Part shown: positions 1 to 8,943 of the stretch, piece by piece
Numbering within the stretch: the first letter of the stretch is position 1
Layout of the letters: each line of letters begins with the position of its first letter
Source of the DNA: Lysobacter sp. 5GHs7-4
Lineage (GTDB): Bacteria; Pseudomonadota; Gammaproteobacteria; Xanthomonadales; Xanthomonadaceae
Direction of reading: 5' to 3'
DNA: 64,000 bases
Assembly (NCBI RefSeq): GCF_021284765.1
Contig: NZ_CP089924.1
Span: forward strand, 3,614,001 to 3,678,000
Position numbers and translations under genes: made by a program
Notes under the pieces: model-generated
The model's database searches: none
Told to the model about the DNA's origin: nothing
Seen by the model: only the letters and a program-made list of their open reading frames with translations

Positions 1-43
1 GGCCTCGAACCCCTGCCCGGCTGAGCCCAGGACCGCCCCGCCC

Positions 44-895
44 ATGTCGCCGTTGTTGAAAATCCGCGCCGAGCGCGACCGCATGTCGGCGATCGAGCGC
101 CGCATCGCCGATTTCCTGCTCGACAACGCCCACCTGCTGCGCGACTACTCGTCGCAGCAGTTGGCCAATGCGCTGGGCATCAGCCAGTCCAGCGTGGTCA
201 AGTTCAGCCAGAAGCTCGGTTTCAAGGGCTATCCCGACCTCAAGTACTCGATCGGCGAGGCGGTCGCGCGCGGCAACGGCAATGGCGAGGACCATGCGCC
301 CACCGCGGCCGGCGCCGACGATCCGCACACCGCGCTGGCCGAAGACCTGTGGCATCTCAAGGCCCTGGCCGAAGCCGAAACGCGGCTGATCAATCCGGCC
401 GACCGCATCGACGCGATCGCCGCCACCATCGAACGCGCGGGCAAGGTCTACATCATCGGCCTGGGCGAGGACGGCATTCCGGCGCGCGCGTTCGCGACGC
501 GGCTGTCGATGCTGGGCATCGTCACCGTGCATTACGTCGATGCGATGCTGATGCAGGCCGGCATCTCCAGCGCCGCCGCCGGCGACGTGCTGCTGGTGTT
601 CTCCGAGCACGGCCGGCAGCCGGCGCTGTGCCAGATCGGCCGACGTTTCCGCGAGCGCGTCGGCCAAGTCATCACCGTGACCCGCCACACGCCCAACCCG
701 CTGCGCGCGCACGCCGACACCGCGCTGGTGGTGTCGGCGCACGACGAGCGCCGGCATATCGAGCCGTTGCTGTACCAGTCGGCGCTGCAGCACCTGCTGG
801 ACCTGATCTTCGTACTGCTGTGCGACGCCAGCGACCACCGGCGCCGCCAGCTCGACCACAACCTCGAGCGCATGCAGGATCTGCTCGACAGCTGA
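44..895 (+). CDS. MurR/RpiR-family transcriptional regulator
   Basis: A 283-residue cytoplasmic DNA-binding regulator. The N-terminal third is an RpiR-type helix-turn-helix (AIERRIADFLLDN, then QSSVVKFSQKLGFKGYPDLK at about residues 48-67). The C-terminal half is a SIS sugar-phosphate-binding fold beginning near VYIIGLGEDG (about 134-143). Family members sense phosphosugars or amino-sugar phosphates and control the matching catabolic genes; the ligand cannot be read here. The gene runs 12 bp into a cell-wall L,D-transpeptidase lipoprotein and then a symporter, which would fit a peptidoglycan-recycling or amino-acid theme, but that is inference. ATG 44 gives the usual family length; ATG 83 would cut into the HTH. 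Confidence 0.88.
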   Translation: MSPLLKIRAERDRMSAIERRIADFLLDNAHLLRDYSSQQLANALGISQSSVVKFSQKLGFKGYPDLKYSIGEAVARGNGNGEDHAPTAAGADDPHTALAEDLWHLKALAEAETRLINPADRIDAIAATIERAGKVYIIGLGEDGIPARAFATRLSMLGIVTVHYVDAMLMQAGISSAAAGDVLLVFSEHGRQPALCQIGRRFRERVGQVITVTRHTPNPLRAHADTALVVSAHDERRHIEPLLYQSALQHLLDLIFVLLCDASDHRRRQLDHNLERMQDLLDS

Positions 896-907
896 TTTCG
901 AGGCCGC

Positions 908-1669
908 ATGCGCACGCCACTCCGCACCGCCCTGCTGATCACCGCCCTGCTCGCCCTGGCCGCCTGCGCCAGTCGGCCGCCGACCGCCGCCGTGCCCTGG
1001 AGCAATGCGCGCCAGCTGGTGCTGGTGACCACCGACGGCTGGGATGCGAGCCAGGGCCGCCTGCGCCGCTACGAGCGCGACGGCGGCGGCTGGCGCGAGG
1101 TCGGCACGGCGACGTCGGTGACCGTGGGACGTAACGGCAGCGCCTGGGGCCTGGGCCTGCACCCGGACCAGAACGACGGGCCGCAGAAGCGCGAAGGCGA
1201 CGGCCGCGCGCCGGCCGGCGTGTTCGCGCTGGGCACTGCGTTCGGCTACGGGGCCAGCGCGGCCACGCCCATGCCCTACCAGTCCATGGGCGCGGACGAC
1301 TATTGCATCGACGTCAACGAATCGCCGCTGTACAACCGCATCGTCGATGCCGGCGCCGTCGGCCAGGCCGCGGTGGCCGGCTCCACCGAGCCCATGCGCC
1401 GCGACCTGCACGCGGGCGGCGACCAGCGCTACCGGCTGGGCCTGGTGATCGAGCACAACCCGCAACGCCGTCCGGGCGCGGGCAGCTGCATCTTCGCCCA
1501 TCTGTGGAAGGCGCCGGGCGAGCCGACCGCGGGCTGCACCGCGATGGCCGATCCGGCCATGGAGCAATTGCTGGCCTGGCTGAGCCCAGCGCGGCATCCG
1601 GTGTTCGTGCTGTTGCCCGAGGCCGAACTGCGCCGCCTGGGCCGCGACTGGCATCTGCCGGCGCCCTGA
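908..1669 (+). CDS. L,D-transpeptidase (YkuD-like) lipoprotein
   Basis: A 253-residue exported protein. It has a short charged start, a hydrophobic core and a lipobox-like LAAC (residues 17-20), so a lipoprotein is likely. The catalytic region has His198 followed by an AGC motif with Cys210 (H-x11-C, the YkuD-type His/Cys arrangement). The family builds 3-3 peptidoglycan cross-links or attaches proteins to the wall, through an acyl-enzyme on the Cys. The motif is TAGCTAM, not the textbook S/T-HGC-hN, so this is the divergent COG3786-type branch. It lies 12 bp after the RpiR-like regulator, and a symporter follows 39 bp later; cotranscription is plausible. Confidence 0.8.
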   Translation: MRTPLRTALLITALLALAACASRPPTAAVPWSNARQLVLVTTDGWDASQGRLRRYERDGGGWREVGTATSVTVGRNGSAWGLGLHPDQNDGPQKREGDGRAPAGVFALGTAFGYGASAATPMPYQSMGADDYCIDVNESPLYNRIVDAGAVGQAAVAGSTEPMRRDLHAGGDQRYRLGLVIEHNPQRRPGAGSCIFAHLWKAPGEPTAGCTAMADPAMEQLLAWLSPARHPVFVLLPEAELRRLGRDWHLPAP

Positions 1670-1708
1670 TCCACGCTGTCCGCACTTCACGCACAGAGTC
1701 CCGTCCGC

Positions 1709-2953
1709 ATGTCGATGACCACCCGCGTCCTGCTCGCCCTGATCGCGGGCGCCGCTGCCGGCCTGATCCTGGTCGCGCTGGCGCCCGACGCCGCCCACAG
1801 CGCCGCGGCGGTGATGCAGCCGATCGGCAAGCTCTGGCTCAACGCGCTGCAGATGACGGTGGTGCCGTTGGTGGTGTCGCTGGTGGTGATCGGCGTGACC
1901 TCGGCCAGCGACGCCGCCGCCTCCGGGCGCACGGCGCGGCGCGCGATGGTGGTGTTCATCGTGCTGCTGAGCCTGGGTGCGGCCTTCGCCGCGATCGCCG
2001 CGCCGGCGCTGCTGTCGCTGCTGCCGCGCGACGCGGCCCTGGTCGATGCGTTCCGCACCGCGACCTCGGCGCCGGCCACCACGCCGCCGGCCTTGGGCGA
2101 CTGGTTCGCGGCGGTGATCCCCAGCAACGTGATCGCCGCCGCCGCGGCCAGCGCGATGCTGCCGCTGGTGGTGTTCGCGCTGTTCTTCGGCTTCGCCCTG
2201 ACGCGTATCGAGCCGGCCCGGCGCGCGCGCCTGGTCGAACTGTTTCAGGCCATCGCCGACACCATGATCGTGATCGTGCGCTGGCTGCTGTGGATCGCGC
2301 CGGTGGGCGTGTTCGCGCTGATGTTCGCCGTCTGCGCGCATGTCGGCGTGGGCATGCTGGGCGCGGTCGGCTACTACATCGCCCTGCAATGCACGTTGTA
2401 CATCTCGGTGACCTTGATGCTGTATCTGGTCGCGGCCGCCTCGGGCACACCGCTGCGGCGCTTCGCCGCCGGCGTGCTGCCGGCGCAGACCATCGCCGCC
2501 AGCACCCAATCCTCGCTGGCCTCCCTGCCGGCGATGGTCGACAGCGCGCGCGTACGCCTGGGCTATCCCCTGGAGATCGCCTCGCTGGTGCTGCCGATGG
2601 CGGTTTCGCTGTTCCGCATGACCAGCCCGATCCAGTACATCGGCGTGACGGCGTTCGTGGCCTGGATCTACGGCGTCGACCTGAGCGCGGCGCAGCTGGC
2701 CGGTTGCGCCGCGTTGGCGGTGGTGATCAGCCTGGGCTCGGTGGGCCTGCCCGGGCAGGTCAGTTTCATGGCGACCAACATGCCGGTGGTGCAGGCCGCC
2801 GGCTTGCCGGTGGAACCGATGGGCCTGCTGCTGGCGGTCGACACCATTCCGGACGTGTTCGCGACCTTGGGCAATGTCACCGGCGATATCGCGGCGACGG
2901 GCGTGGTGGCGGGGCGCGAGCGCGCCGCGACGACGAACGACGCCAAGGAATGA
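1709..2953 (+). CDS. Dicarboxylate/amino acid:cation symporter (DAACS family)
   Basis: A 414-residue inner-membrane carrier that imports acidic amino acids or C4-dicarboxylates with Na+ or H+. Hydrophobic segments fill the chain from residue 5 onward. Family signatures are visible: a Ser-rich re-entrant loop (QSSLASLP, about 269-276), MTSPIQYIGV (the NMDGT-equivalent region) and the TM8 stretch DTIPDVFATLGNVTGD, whose acidic and Asn residues bind cation and substrate in GltPh-type transporters. Length is normal for the family. It is third in a plus-strand row with the RpiR-like regulator and the L,D-transpeptidase. The exact substrate is not resolvable from sequence. Confidence 0.9.
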   Translation: MSMTTRVLLALIAGAAAGLILVALAPDAAHSAAAVMQPIGKLWLNALQMTVVPLVVSLVVIGVTSASDAAASGRTARRAMVVFIVLLSLGAAFAAIAAPALLSLLPRDAALVDAFRTATSAPATTPPALGDWFAAVIPSNVIAAAAASAMLPLVVFALFFGFALTRIEPARRARLVELFQAIADTMIVIVRWLLWIAPVGVFALMFAVCAHVGVGMLGAVGYYIALQCTLYISVTLMLYLVAAASGTPLRRFAAGVLPAQTIAASTQSSLASLPAMVDSARVRLGYPLEIASLVLPMAVSLFRMTSPIQYIGVTAFVAWIYGVDLSAAQLAGCAALAVVISLGSVGLPGQVSFMATNMPVVQAAGLPVEPMGLLLAVDTIPDVFATLGNVTGDIAATGVVAGRERAATTNDAKE

Positions 2954-2955
2954 AC

Positions 2956-2984
2956 GGCCGCGGCACGACGATCCTGCCGCGGCC
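2956..2984. terminator. Hairpin between convergent genes
   Basis: Perfect 10-bp stem GGCCGCGGCA / TGCCGCGGCC with a 9-nt loop in the 49-bp gap between the symporter (plus) and the methyltransferase (minus). There is no long T-run on either side, so termination may be weak or rely on the stem alone. Confidence 0.55.
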
Positions 2985-3002
2985 TTGGGTCGAACGCCGG
3001 AC

Positions 3003-3659
3003 TCAGCCGATCCGCATCGACAGCTCTACATCGTCGGCAAAAGGCACGGACAGATAGCCCGATCCCGGCGCGCGCACCCGCGCGAGGTAGTCGGGGCTGT
3101 AGTCGGCGTTGTCGGCCACGATCAACGCGCCCGGCCGCAAGCGGCCCTCGACCAGCGCCAGCACCTCGGGATAGAGCGATTTGGCGCCGTCCAGCAACAG
3201 CAGGTCGATCGATTCGGGCAGATCCGAGGCCAGGGTCTGCAGCGCGTCTCCGGCCCTCACCTCCACCAGGTCGAGCAGCCCGCCTTCGGCGATGTGCTGC
3301 CTGGCGCGCACGACCTTGGCCGGTTCGAACTCGGTGGTGATGATGCGGCCGCCACCGTTGTCGCGAACCGCCGCGGCCAGATGCAGCGTCGAAATGCCGA
3401 ACGAGGTGCCGAATTCGACGACCGTGCGCGCCGACGACGAACGCGCGAGCAGGTAGAGCAGACGGCCCGTCTCGCGCGAGACCGGCAGCCACAGGTCTTT
3501 CGCACGCTCGTAAAACTCCCGGTACTCGGTCTTGCTGGTCATCAGCCGCAAGCGCTCGTCGCCGGGCATTTCGGCCAGGGCGGGGCTGGTCGCCGCGTCG
3601 GCTTCGTCGAAGAGGCGGCCGATCAGGGACGCCAAGGGTTCGATGGTAAGGGTGTTCAT
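3003..3659 (-). CDS. Class I SAM-dependent O-methyltransferase (COMT-like)
   Basis: A 218-residue cytoplasmic methyltransferase. Motif I VVEFGTSFGIS (about 80-90) is the SAM-binding glycine loop; a DLLLLDGAK segment further on matches the acidic metal/SAM region of the catechol O-methyltransferase-like family. ATG 3659 is chosen because GAGG lies 7 nt upstream; an ATG at 3665 is also possible, and longer frames would run into the divergent TetR gene. It is transcribed away from the TetR-family gene with a 98-bp shared region holding palindromes, so it is a likely target of that repressor. Substrate unknown. Confidence 0.85.
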   Translation of the reverse strand: MNTLTIEPLASLIGRLFDEADAATSPALAEMPGDERLRLMTSKTEYREFYERAKDLWLPVSRETGRLLYLLARSSSARTVVEFGTSFGISTLHLAAAVRDNGGGRIITTEFEPAKVVRARQHIAEGGLLDLVEVRAGDALQTLASDLPESIDLLLLDGAKSLYPEVLALVEGRLRPGALIVADNADYSPDYLARVRAPGSGYLSVPFADDVELSMRIG

Positions 3660-3699
3660 ATGCATGCCTCGAGTGGGTGGGGTCGCGTACGTGAATCGC

Positions 3700-3738
3700 G
3701 TGTCGACACAATACGAATAATTCGTCATATTTCGTATT
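3700..3738. promoter_or_regulatory. Palindromic operators between divergent methyltransferase and tetR genes
   Basis: Three overlapping symmetrical elements occur: GTGTCGACAC (3700-3709, perfect 10-bp palindrome); ACGAAT-A-ATTCGT (3713-3725, perfect 13-bp palindrome); and AATACGAA (3710-3717) with TTCGTATT (3731-3738), 8-bp arms separated by 13 bp. The stretch is AT-rich compared with its surroundings, as expected of promoters. TetR regulators often bind such sites between themselves and the gene they control; binding here is inferred. Confidence 0.6.
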
Positions 3739-3757
3739 CGCATTGGCGGAGCGCCCC

Positions 3758-4390
3758 ATGACGACTCGCAAAACACCCAGGATTTCCTCGCGAAAACAGC
3801 CCAAACAGGCACGCTCGAATCAGCTCGTGAGCGCGGTTTTGGAAGCGGCTGCTCAGGTTTTGGCCAAGGAAGGCGCGCAGCGCTTCACCACCGCGCGCGT
3901 GGCCGAGCGGGCCGGCGTCAGCGTGGGCTCGCTGTACCAGTACTTCCCCAACAAGGCGGCCATCCTGTTCCGGCTGCAGAGCGACGAATGGCGGCAGACC
4001 ACCGACCTGCTCAGCGCGATCCTGAAAGACACCGCCAAGCCGCCGCATGAGCGCTTGCGCACCTTGGTCCACGCCTTCGTGCGTTCCGAGTGCGACGAAG
4101 CGCAGATGCGGGTCGCGCTCAACGACGCGGCGCCGCTGTATCGCGATGCGCCGGAGGCGAAGCAAGCGCGCGCCAACGGTGAACGCACATTGCAGGCGTT
4201 CATGCGCGAAGTGCTGCCGCATACGCCCAGGGCCGCCCGTCAGCGGGCCGGCGACCTGATCGGCACGACCCTGAGCAGCGTGGGTAAGCAGTTCTCGGAA
4301 TCGCCGCGCACCGCGCCGGAGATCAAGGCGTATGCGGATGCCATGTCCGACATGTTCCTGGCTTACATCGAGCGCGTCGGGCAACGATAA
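3758..4390 (+). CDS. TetR-family transcriptional repressor
   Basis: A 210-residue one-component regulator. The N-terminal HTH is clear: FTTARVAERAGVSVGSLYQY followed by FPNKAAIL (about residues 42-70), and the ligand-binding helical domain follows. A basic N-terminal tail (TTRKTPRISSRKQPKQARS) precedes the HTH. ATG 3758 is preferred over a TTG at 3743 because GGAG sits 6-7 nt upstream. Divergent to the O-methyltransferase with palindromes between, so local autoregulation and repression of the methyltransferase is the simplest reading. Ligand unknown. Confidence 0.88.
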   Translation: MTTRKTPRISSRKQPKQARSNQLVSAVLEAAAQVLAKEGAQRFTTARVAERAGVSVGSLYQYFPNKAAILFRLQSDEWRQTTDLLSAILKDTAKPPHERLRTLVHAFVRSECDEAQMRVALNDAAPLYRDAPEAKQARANGERTLQAFMREVLPHTPRAARQRAGDLIGTTLSSVGKQFSESPRTAPEIKAYADAMSDMFLAYIERVGQR

Positions 4391-4526
4391 ATCGGCATCG
4401 CCGCGGTCGCGCAAGGAACGCGGCCGGGTACGTATCGATGCCAGCTGGCTACGTCCGACTTGCAGCGGCAAGCCACAGGGCGCGCCTGCCCGAACCGTGC
4501 GCGTCCCGACCGCCGAACCTCGTCGC

Positions 4527-4562
4527 AAAAAAAAATGGCAGGGAACCCGCAGGCCCCTGCCA
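4527..4562 (-). terminator. Intrinsic terminator of ssb
   Basis: Read on the minus strand: stem TGGCAGGG / CCCTGCCA around an 11-nt loop, followed directly by a run of nine T. This is a textbook rho-independent terminator 35 bp after the ssb stop codon. The remaining 4391-4526 gap between the convergent tetR and ssb genes shows nothing else. Confidence 0.9.
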
Positions 4563-4597
4563 TCTCGACTAGCGTACCGCGCGAGCCGCGCGGCGAA

Positions 4598-5140
4598 TCA
4601 GAACGGGATGTCGTCGTCGGCGAAATCGCTGCCGAAGTCGTTGGACTTGGCCGGCGGCGCATCGCGACGCGGGCCCGAGTCCTGACGGCCACCGCCGCTG
4701 TACCCGCCGCCGCCACCGCCGCCGGATTGACGCGGGGCGCGATCGCCGCCACCACCACCGCCGCGGAATTCGCGACCGCCACCGCCGCCACCGCCGCCTT
4801 CACCGCCCGGACCGCCCAGCATCTGCATGTCGTCGGCGACGATGTCGGTGAAATACTTCTCGACGCCGTCCTGACCGGTGAACTTGTCGTAACGGATCGA
4901 GCCTTCGATATAGACCTGACGGCCCTTGCGCAGGTACTCGCCGGCGATCTCGCCGAGCTTGCCGAACAGCTTGACCCGGTGCCACTCGGTGCGCTCCTGG
5001 GTGTTGCCGTCCTTGTCCTTGCGGACGCTGGTGGTGGCCAGGCTGAGCGTGGTCACGGCCATGCCGCCCTGGGTGTACTTGGTTTCGGGGTCGTTGCCGA
5101 GGTTGCCGACCAGGATGACCTTATTGATGCCACGTGCCAT
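4598..5140 (-). CDS. ssb: Single-stranded DNA-binding protein
   Basis: A 180-residue SSB. Residues 1-110 form the OB-fold ([15 protein letters not shown] at the start, then [21 protein letters not shown]). A long glycine-rich linker follows, and the conserved acidic tail ends in DDDIPF, the docking peptide for replication and repair partners. Length matches proteobacterial SSB. It is a monocistronic unit with its own terminator. A TATACT element (minus strand, 5193-5198) lies about 50 bp upstream of the start and may be the -10 box. The gene appears intact and vertically inherited. Confidence 0.97.
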   Translation of the reverse strand: MARGINKVILVGNLGNDPETKYTQGGMAVTTLSLATTSVRKDKDGNTQERTEWHRVKLFGKLGEIAGEYLRKGRQVYIEGSIRYDKFTGQDGVEKYFTDIVADDMQMLGGPGGEGGGGGGGGREFRGGGGGGDRAPRQSGGGGGGGYSGGGRQDSGPRRDAPPAKSNDFGSDFADDDIPF

Positions 5141-5948
5141 GAGGATGCGGGTCCTTCTTTAGTTGTCGCCGAAAGCGGGCGATAGATAGTTAAGTATACC
5201 CGCCGGCCCCTGACCGTCGGCCGGTGGCTCAGGGCCGTGTCGGAAAATGCCGCACCCAGGGGTAGGCCGGGGCCGTCGGCGCCGCCTGAAAGGCCGCTGT
5301 GGCGCGCTTTGGGGCGTTCAGGCTCCGATCCGGAGCCCGCCGACCCGGTCAATGCCGCCCGGCCCGCCCCGTCTCCGGCGGCCTTCCTTCCGCACCACCG
5401 ATACCCGCGCCGGCGAGCGTCGCCGGGCCGGGGCGCGCCGTCCCAGGCGCGACCCACGCTCGCGCCGCAACCCCTTCTCGCCCGCCCCGCCGGCTTCTCC
5501 GACCCGCGGCCACCGGTTCGATAACGGCGACTGGACGCACCGCGCGGTTGCCGACGATGCGCTCGCGAACACGGCTTCAAACACGACCTCGCGAACCACC
5601 GGGACGCGACGACGCACACCGGCTCACGCGTCGCCGCGACTCGCGCGACGATCGCCCTCGCGCCGCGATGTCGCTCGCGACTGCGCTTGCGCGCATGCGC
5701 GCTAACACGTTAGCGGCATCGTCGCAGCGCATCCCAAGGGAACGCGACGCATCATCGCGCGGTCGTACGCGCACGTTGCGCGCGTACGTAAGACCGATGC
5801 GATGCAGGACGCGCACGTACGAAGAAAATCTTTGTCCGGTCGCGCGTTCCATCGCCGTTCTCTTCCCAGTACCCCGAACCACCGACGGCCAGGCAGGCCG
5901 GCAGCGACCACGCTGTACGGGTTCGGCGACCCAGGGAAGGAGTGATGT
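5141..5948. other. 808-bp intergenic region with inverted repeats, no supported gene
   Basis: Between the divergent ssb and sigma-54 activator genes. Open frames here are Arg/Pro/Ala-rich artefacts of G+C content without ribosome sites or family resemblance. What can be seen is a 16-bp symmetrical site CGCTAAC-AC-GTTAGCG at 5700-5715, and CGTACGCGC / GCGCGTACG arms at 5764-5772 and 5780-5788 with a 7-nt spacer. These lie 150-250 bp before the activator start and could be operators. The ssb promoter must lie at the left end. No tRNA or clear small RNA was recognised. Confidence 0.5.
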
Positions 5949-6971
<1,023 letters not shown>

Positions 6972-7079
6972 TGAAGCCCGATCCGACCGCCACGGCGCCC
7001 AGCGCCGGCAACGCGCTGCGCCACGCATTCGACGCGACCGCCGTCGTGCGTGCGCCGGACACTGCCACGCGCGTCGCGC

Positions 7080-7153
7080 GCGGACCGAATCGTCCGCTCG
7101 CCAGGACAAAAACGCCCTATCGCGCGCAGCCCGTCGCAGCGCGGTTTCGCTGC
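7080..7153. promoter_or_regulatory. Candidate upstream activating sites of the sigma-54 promoter
   Basis: Two inverted repeats lie 100-175 bp upstream of the -24/-12 promoter, the usual distance for bEBP enhancers: GCGGAC-N6-GTCCGC (7080-7097) and GCAGCG-N6-CGCTGC (7136-7153). Near-direct repeats CAGGACAAA occur at about 7102 and 7172. The sequences of the two dyads differ, so only one (or neither) may be the true site. Confidence 0.35.
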
Positions 7154-7251
7154 ATCGCGACCCCAGGCACGCAGGACAAAGCGCAACCGCAGCGATCGCA
7201 GTCGCCGCTGTCGGCGCGAACGGAATCAATCACTTGCGCGTGCGAACGACT

Positions 7252-7266
7252 TGGCACGCGACTTGC
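7252..7266 (+). promoter_or_regulatory. Sigma-54 (-24/-12) promoter of the injection-system operon
   Basis: TGGCAC-N5-TTGC with exact consensus at both elements and exact spacing (TGGCAC 7252-7257, TTGC 7263-7266). Transcription would start near 7278, leaving a leader of about 14 nt before ATG 7292. An activator of the matching class is encoded immediately upstream, which strongly supports function. Confidence 0.85.
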
Positions 7267-7291
7267 GCTCTTCAGTCCAAGGCTGGGACGC

Positions 7292-7576
7292 ATGGACGAC
7301 TACCCCGAAATGCTAGCGATGGTCAGAGCGCTCGCCCGCTACCTGCGGGCGAACCCGAACAGTTCCGATACCGCGGAAGGAATCGCCACGTGGTGGTTCC
7401 GCGAGCAGACCGTGGTGGACGGACGCGCGCTGCTCGACGCACTGGATTGGATGCGCGCACGCGGCCTGGTCGAAATGCTCAGCGCCAACAGCACCGGCGA
7501 ACGCTACCGCTGCATCGCCAGCGCCGACGAGCTGGACGGCGTGCTGCATGAGCTGTCGAGGCGCCGCCTGACATGA
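7292..7576 (+). CDS. Small winged-helix-like protein, first gene of the injection-system operon
   Basis: A 94-residue acidic/basic mixed protein. The order of predicted elements (N-terminal helix through ALARYLRANP, a DTAEGIATWWF helix, a GRALLDALDWMRARGLVE helix, then a GERYRCIAS hairpin) resembles a winged-helix fold. No name can be given. It is the first gene after the -24/-12 promoter, with only a weak GGGA upstream of ATG 7292. A regulatory or assembly-timing role would fit, for example controlling the activator that lacks its own sensor domain; this is inference. Confidence 0.7.
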   Translation: MDDYPEMLAMVRALARYLRANPNSSDTAEGIATWWFREQTVVDGRALLDALDWMRARGLVEMLSANSTGERYRCIASADELDGVLHELSRRRLT

Positions 7577-7610
7577 CGCGCGCCCACGCAAGGACGCTGG
7601 AGGAACGCCC

Positions 7611-8642
7611 GTGCCGTCGCTGACGCTCGCCGCCTTCACCCAACCCGCCGGCTGGCAGGCGCTGCAGGCCGACGGCGTGACGCCGTCGGCGGCGATCGCG
7701 ATCGCCGAGGATCTGCTGGGCGCCACGCCCAGCGGCGACAGCCGCAGCCTGACGCTGACCTATTCGAACGCGTCGCTGGACCACATCGCGCGCCGCCCGC
7801 TGGCCGCGACCGACCTGGACGACTACGACGAGCTACGGCTGGTGCTGCGCGGCGAGCGCAGCTCCGCGGCGGGGTTCTACCTGGAACTGCGCCTGGGCAG
7901 CGTCGCGCTGCCGATCGGCGCGCCCGGCAACAGCTGGCACCGTCGCGTGCCGGTGAGCGGCGGCGCGGGCTGGGACGTGGTGCGGTTCTCGCTGGCCGAC
8001 CTTCCGCCGGCGGTGCGCGGCGCGGTCACGGTCGCGCAGCTGCAGTGCATCGATGCCAGTCAGGGCTACGCCATCGTCATCGACGAAGCGCTGGCGGTGC
8101 GGCCGAGCATGCTCGCCGACCTGGAGCAATCGTTGCTCGCGCGCCTGCACGAGCGCACCAGCCTGTCCGGCGCCTTGGTGCCGGCCGAGCTGGTGACGGC
8201 CGGCGGCGCCTGGCCCGCGACCACGCCCTGCATCGCGATCGTGCCGATGGACGTGCGCAACCTGCCCGAGCGCAGCGTAGGCGGCGCGCAGCGCTGCGAC
8301 TTCGTCGCCGACGGTTATCGCGTGCGCACGGCGCCGACCGCGTACGAGGCCTGCTATGCCATCGAGGCGGTCGCCGCCGACCGCGCCGATCAAGGCGCGC
8401 TGATGGATTTCCTGCTGCGCGAGATCGCCCCGCGCGGCATGTTGCGCGTGGCCGCGCACGCCTGGTCGTTCGAGACCCAGACGCCGCCCGCCTACGAGTT
8501 CAACCCCAACCTCAACCCCGCGCCGCGCCAGCGGCTGTACTGCCGCGTCTACGCGTGGCAGGACCAGGACGCGCCGGCGTCCGTGCAGCCGGTGGAAGGC
8601 CTGGTCAACCACGTCGATTGGAAGGAGTCCGGCCATGGCTGA
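7611..8642 (+). CDS. Jelly-roll (CBM-like) plus tail-terminator-like fusion protein
   Basis: A 343-residue protein with a GTG start behind GGAGG. Residues 1-170 look like a beta-sandwich of carbohydrate-binding type: a DLDDYDELRLVLRG segment, FYLELRLGS, then a strand ending in YAIVIDEALAVRPS. The remaining half has the pattern of phage/eCIS tail-terminator or cap proteins (YRVRTAPTAYEACYAIEAVA, then LMDFLLREIAPRG and LYCRVYAWQDQD). Afp16-type proteins cap the tail and recruit the last sheath ring; this is the best candidate for that job in the cluster. Fusion to a sugar-binding-like module is unusual. The function is inferred from pattern and position before the sheath. Confidence 0.55.
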   Translation: MPSLTLAAFTQPAGWQALQADGVTPSAAIAIAEDLLGATPSGDSRSLTLTYSNASLDHIARRPLAATDLDDYDELRLVLRGERSSAAGFYLELRLGSVALPIGAPGNSWHRRVPVSGGAGWDVVRFSLADLPPAVRGAVTVAQLQCIDASQGYAIVIDEALAVRPSMLADLEQSLLARLHERTSLSGALVPAELVTAGGAWPATTPCIAIVPMDVRNLPERSVGGAQRCDFVADGYRVRTAPTAYEACYAIEAVAADRADQGALMDFLLREIAPRGMLRVAAHAWSFETQTPPAYEFNPNLNPAPRQRLYCRVYAWQDQDAPASVQPVEGLVNHVDWKESGHG

Positions 8643-8943
8643 AGACAAGGCGAGCGAACGCGTGCGCCTGATCAACACGCGTTCGCAGCCGGTCGAGCTG
8701 CACCTGGGCTCGTCGGTGCACGTGCTCGCGTCGGGACAGAGCGTCGAGCTCGACACCGCCGCGCTGGCGTCGCCGCAGCTGGCCCACCTGCTCGCTCGTA
8801 AGGCGCTGGCGGTACGCAGCGCAACGCCCTCGGAGGCCGATCAGGCCGCCGCTATCGCAACCACTCCGCGCAAGCGCGGCCAGGGAGCCGCCGAAGGAAC
8901 CGCGCGGCCCCCGCAACCACCCAAGAGGAAGAAAGGATCATGA
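8635..8943 (+). CDS. Small hypothetical protein before the sheath gene
   Basis: A 102-residue protein of unknown function. Residues 1-65 form a probable small beta domain (RVRLINTRSQPVELHL...), and the tail from about 75 is basic and low-complexity, ending PKRKKGS. It overlaps the preceding gene by 8 bp and the sheath gene by an ATGA, so it is translationally coupled to both. Small proteins between cap and sheath genes occur in phage tail clusters, but no family was recognised. Confidence 0.7.
   Translation: MAEDKASERVRLINTRSQPVELHLGSSVHVLASGQSVELDTAALASPQLAHLLARKALAVRSATPSEADQAAAIATTPRKRGQGAAEGTARPPQPPKRKKGS

Noticed and set aside
4460..5185. Plus-strand 241-residue frame opposite ssb
   Set aside because: A shadow of ssb, Ala/Arg-rich, overlapping the ssb terminator.
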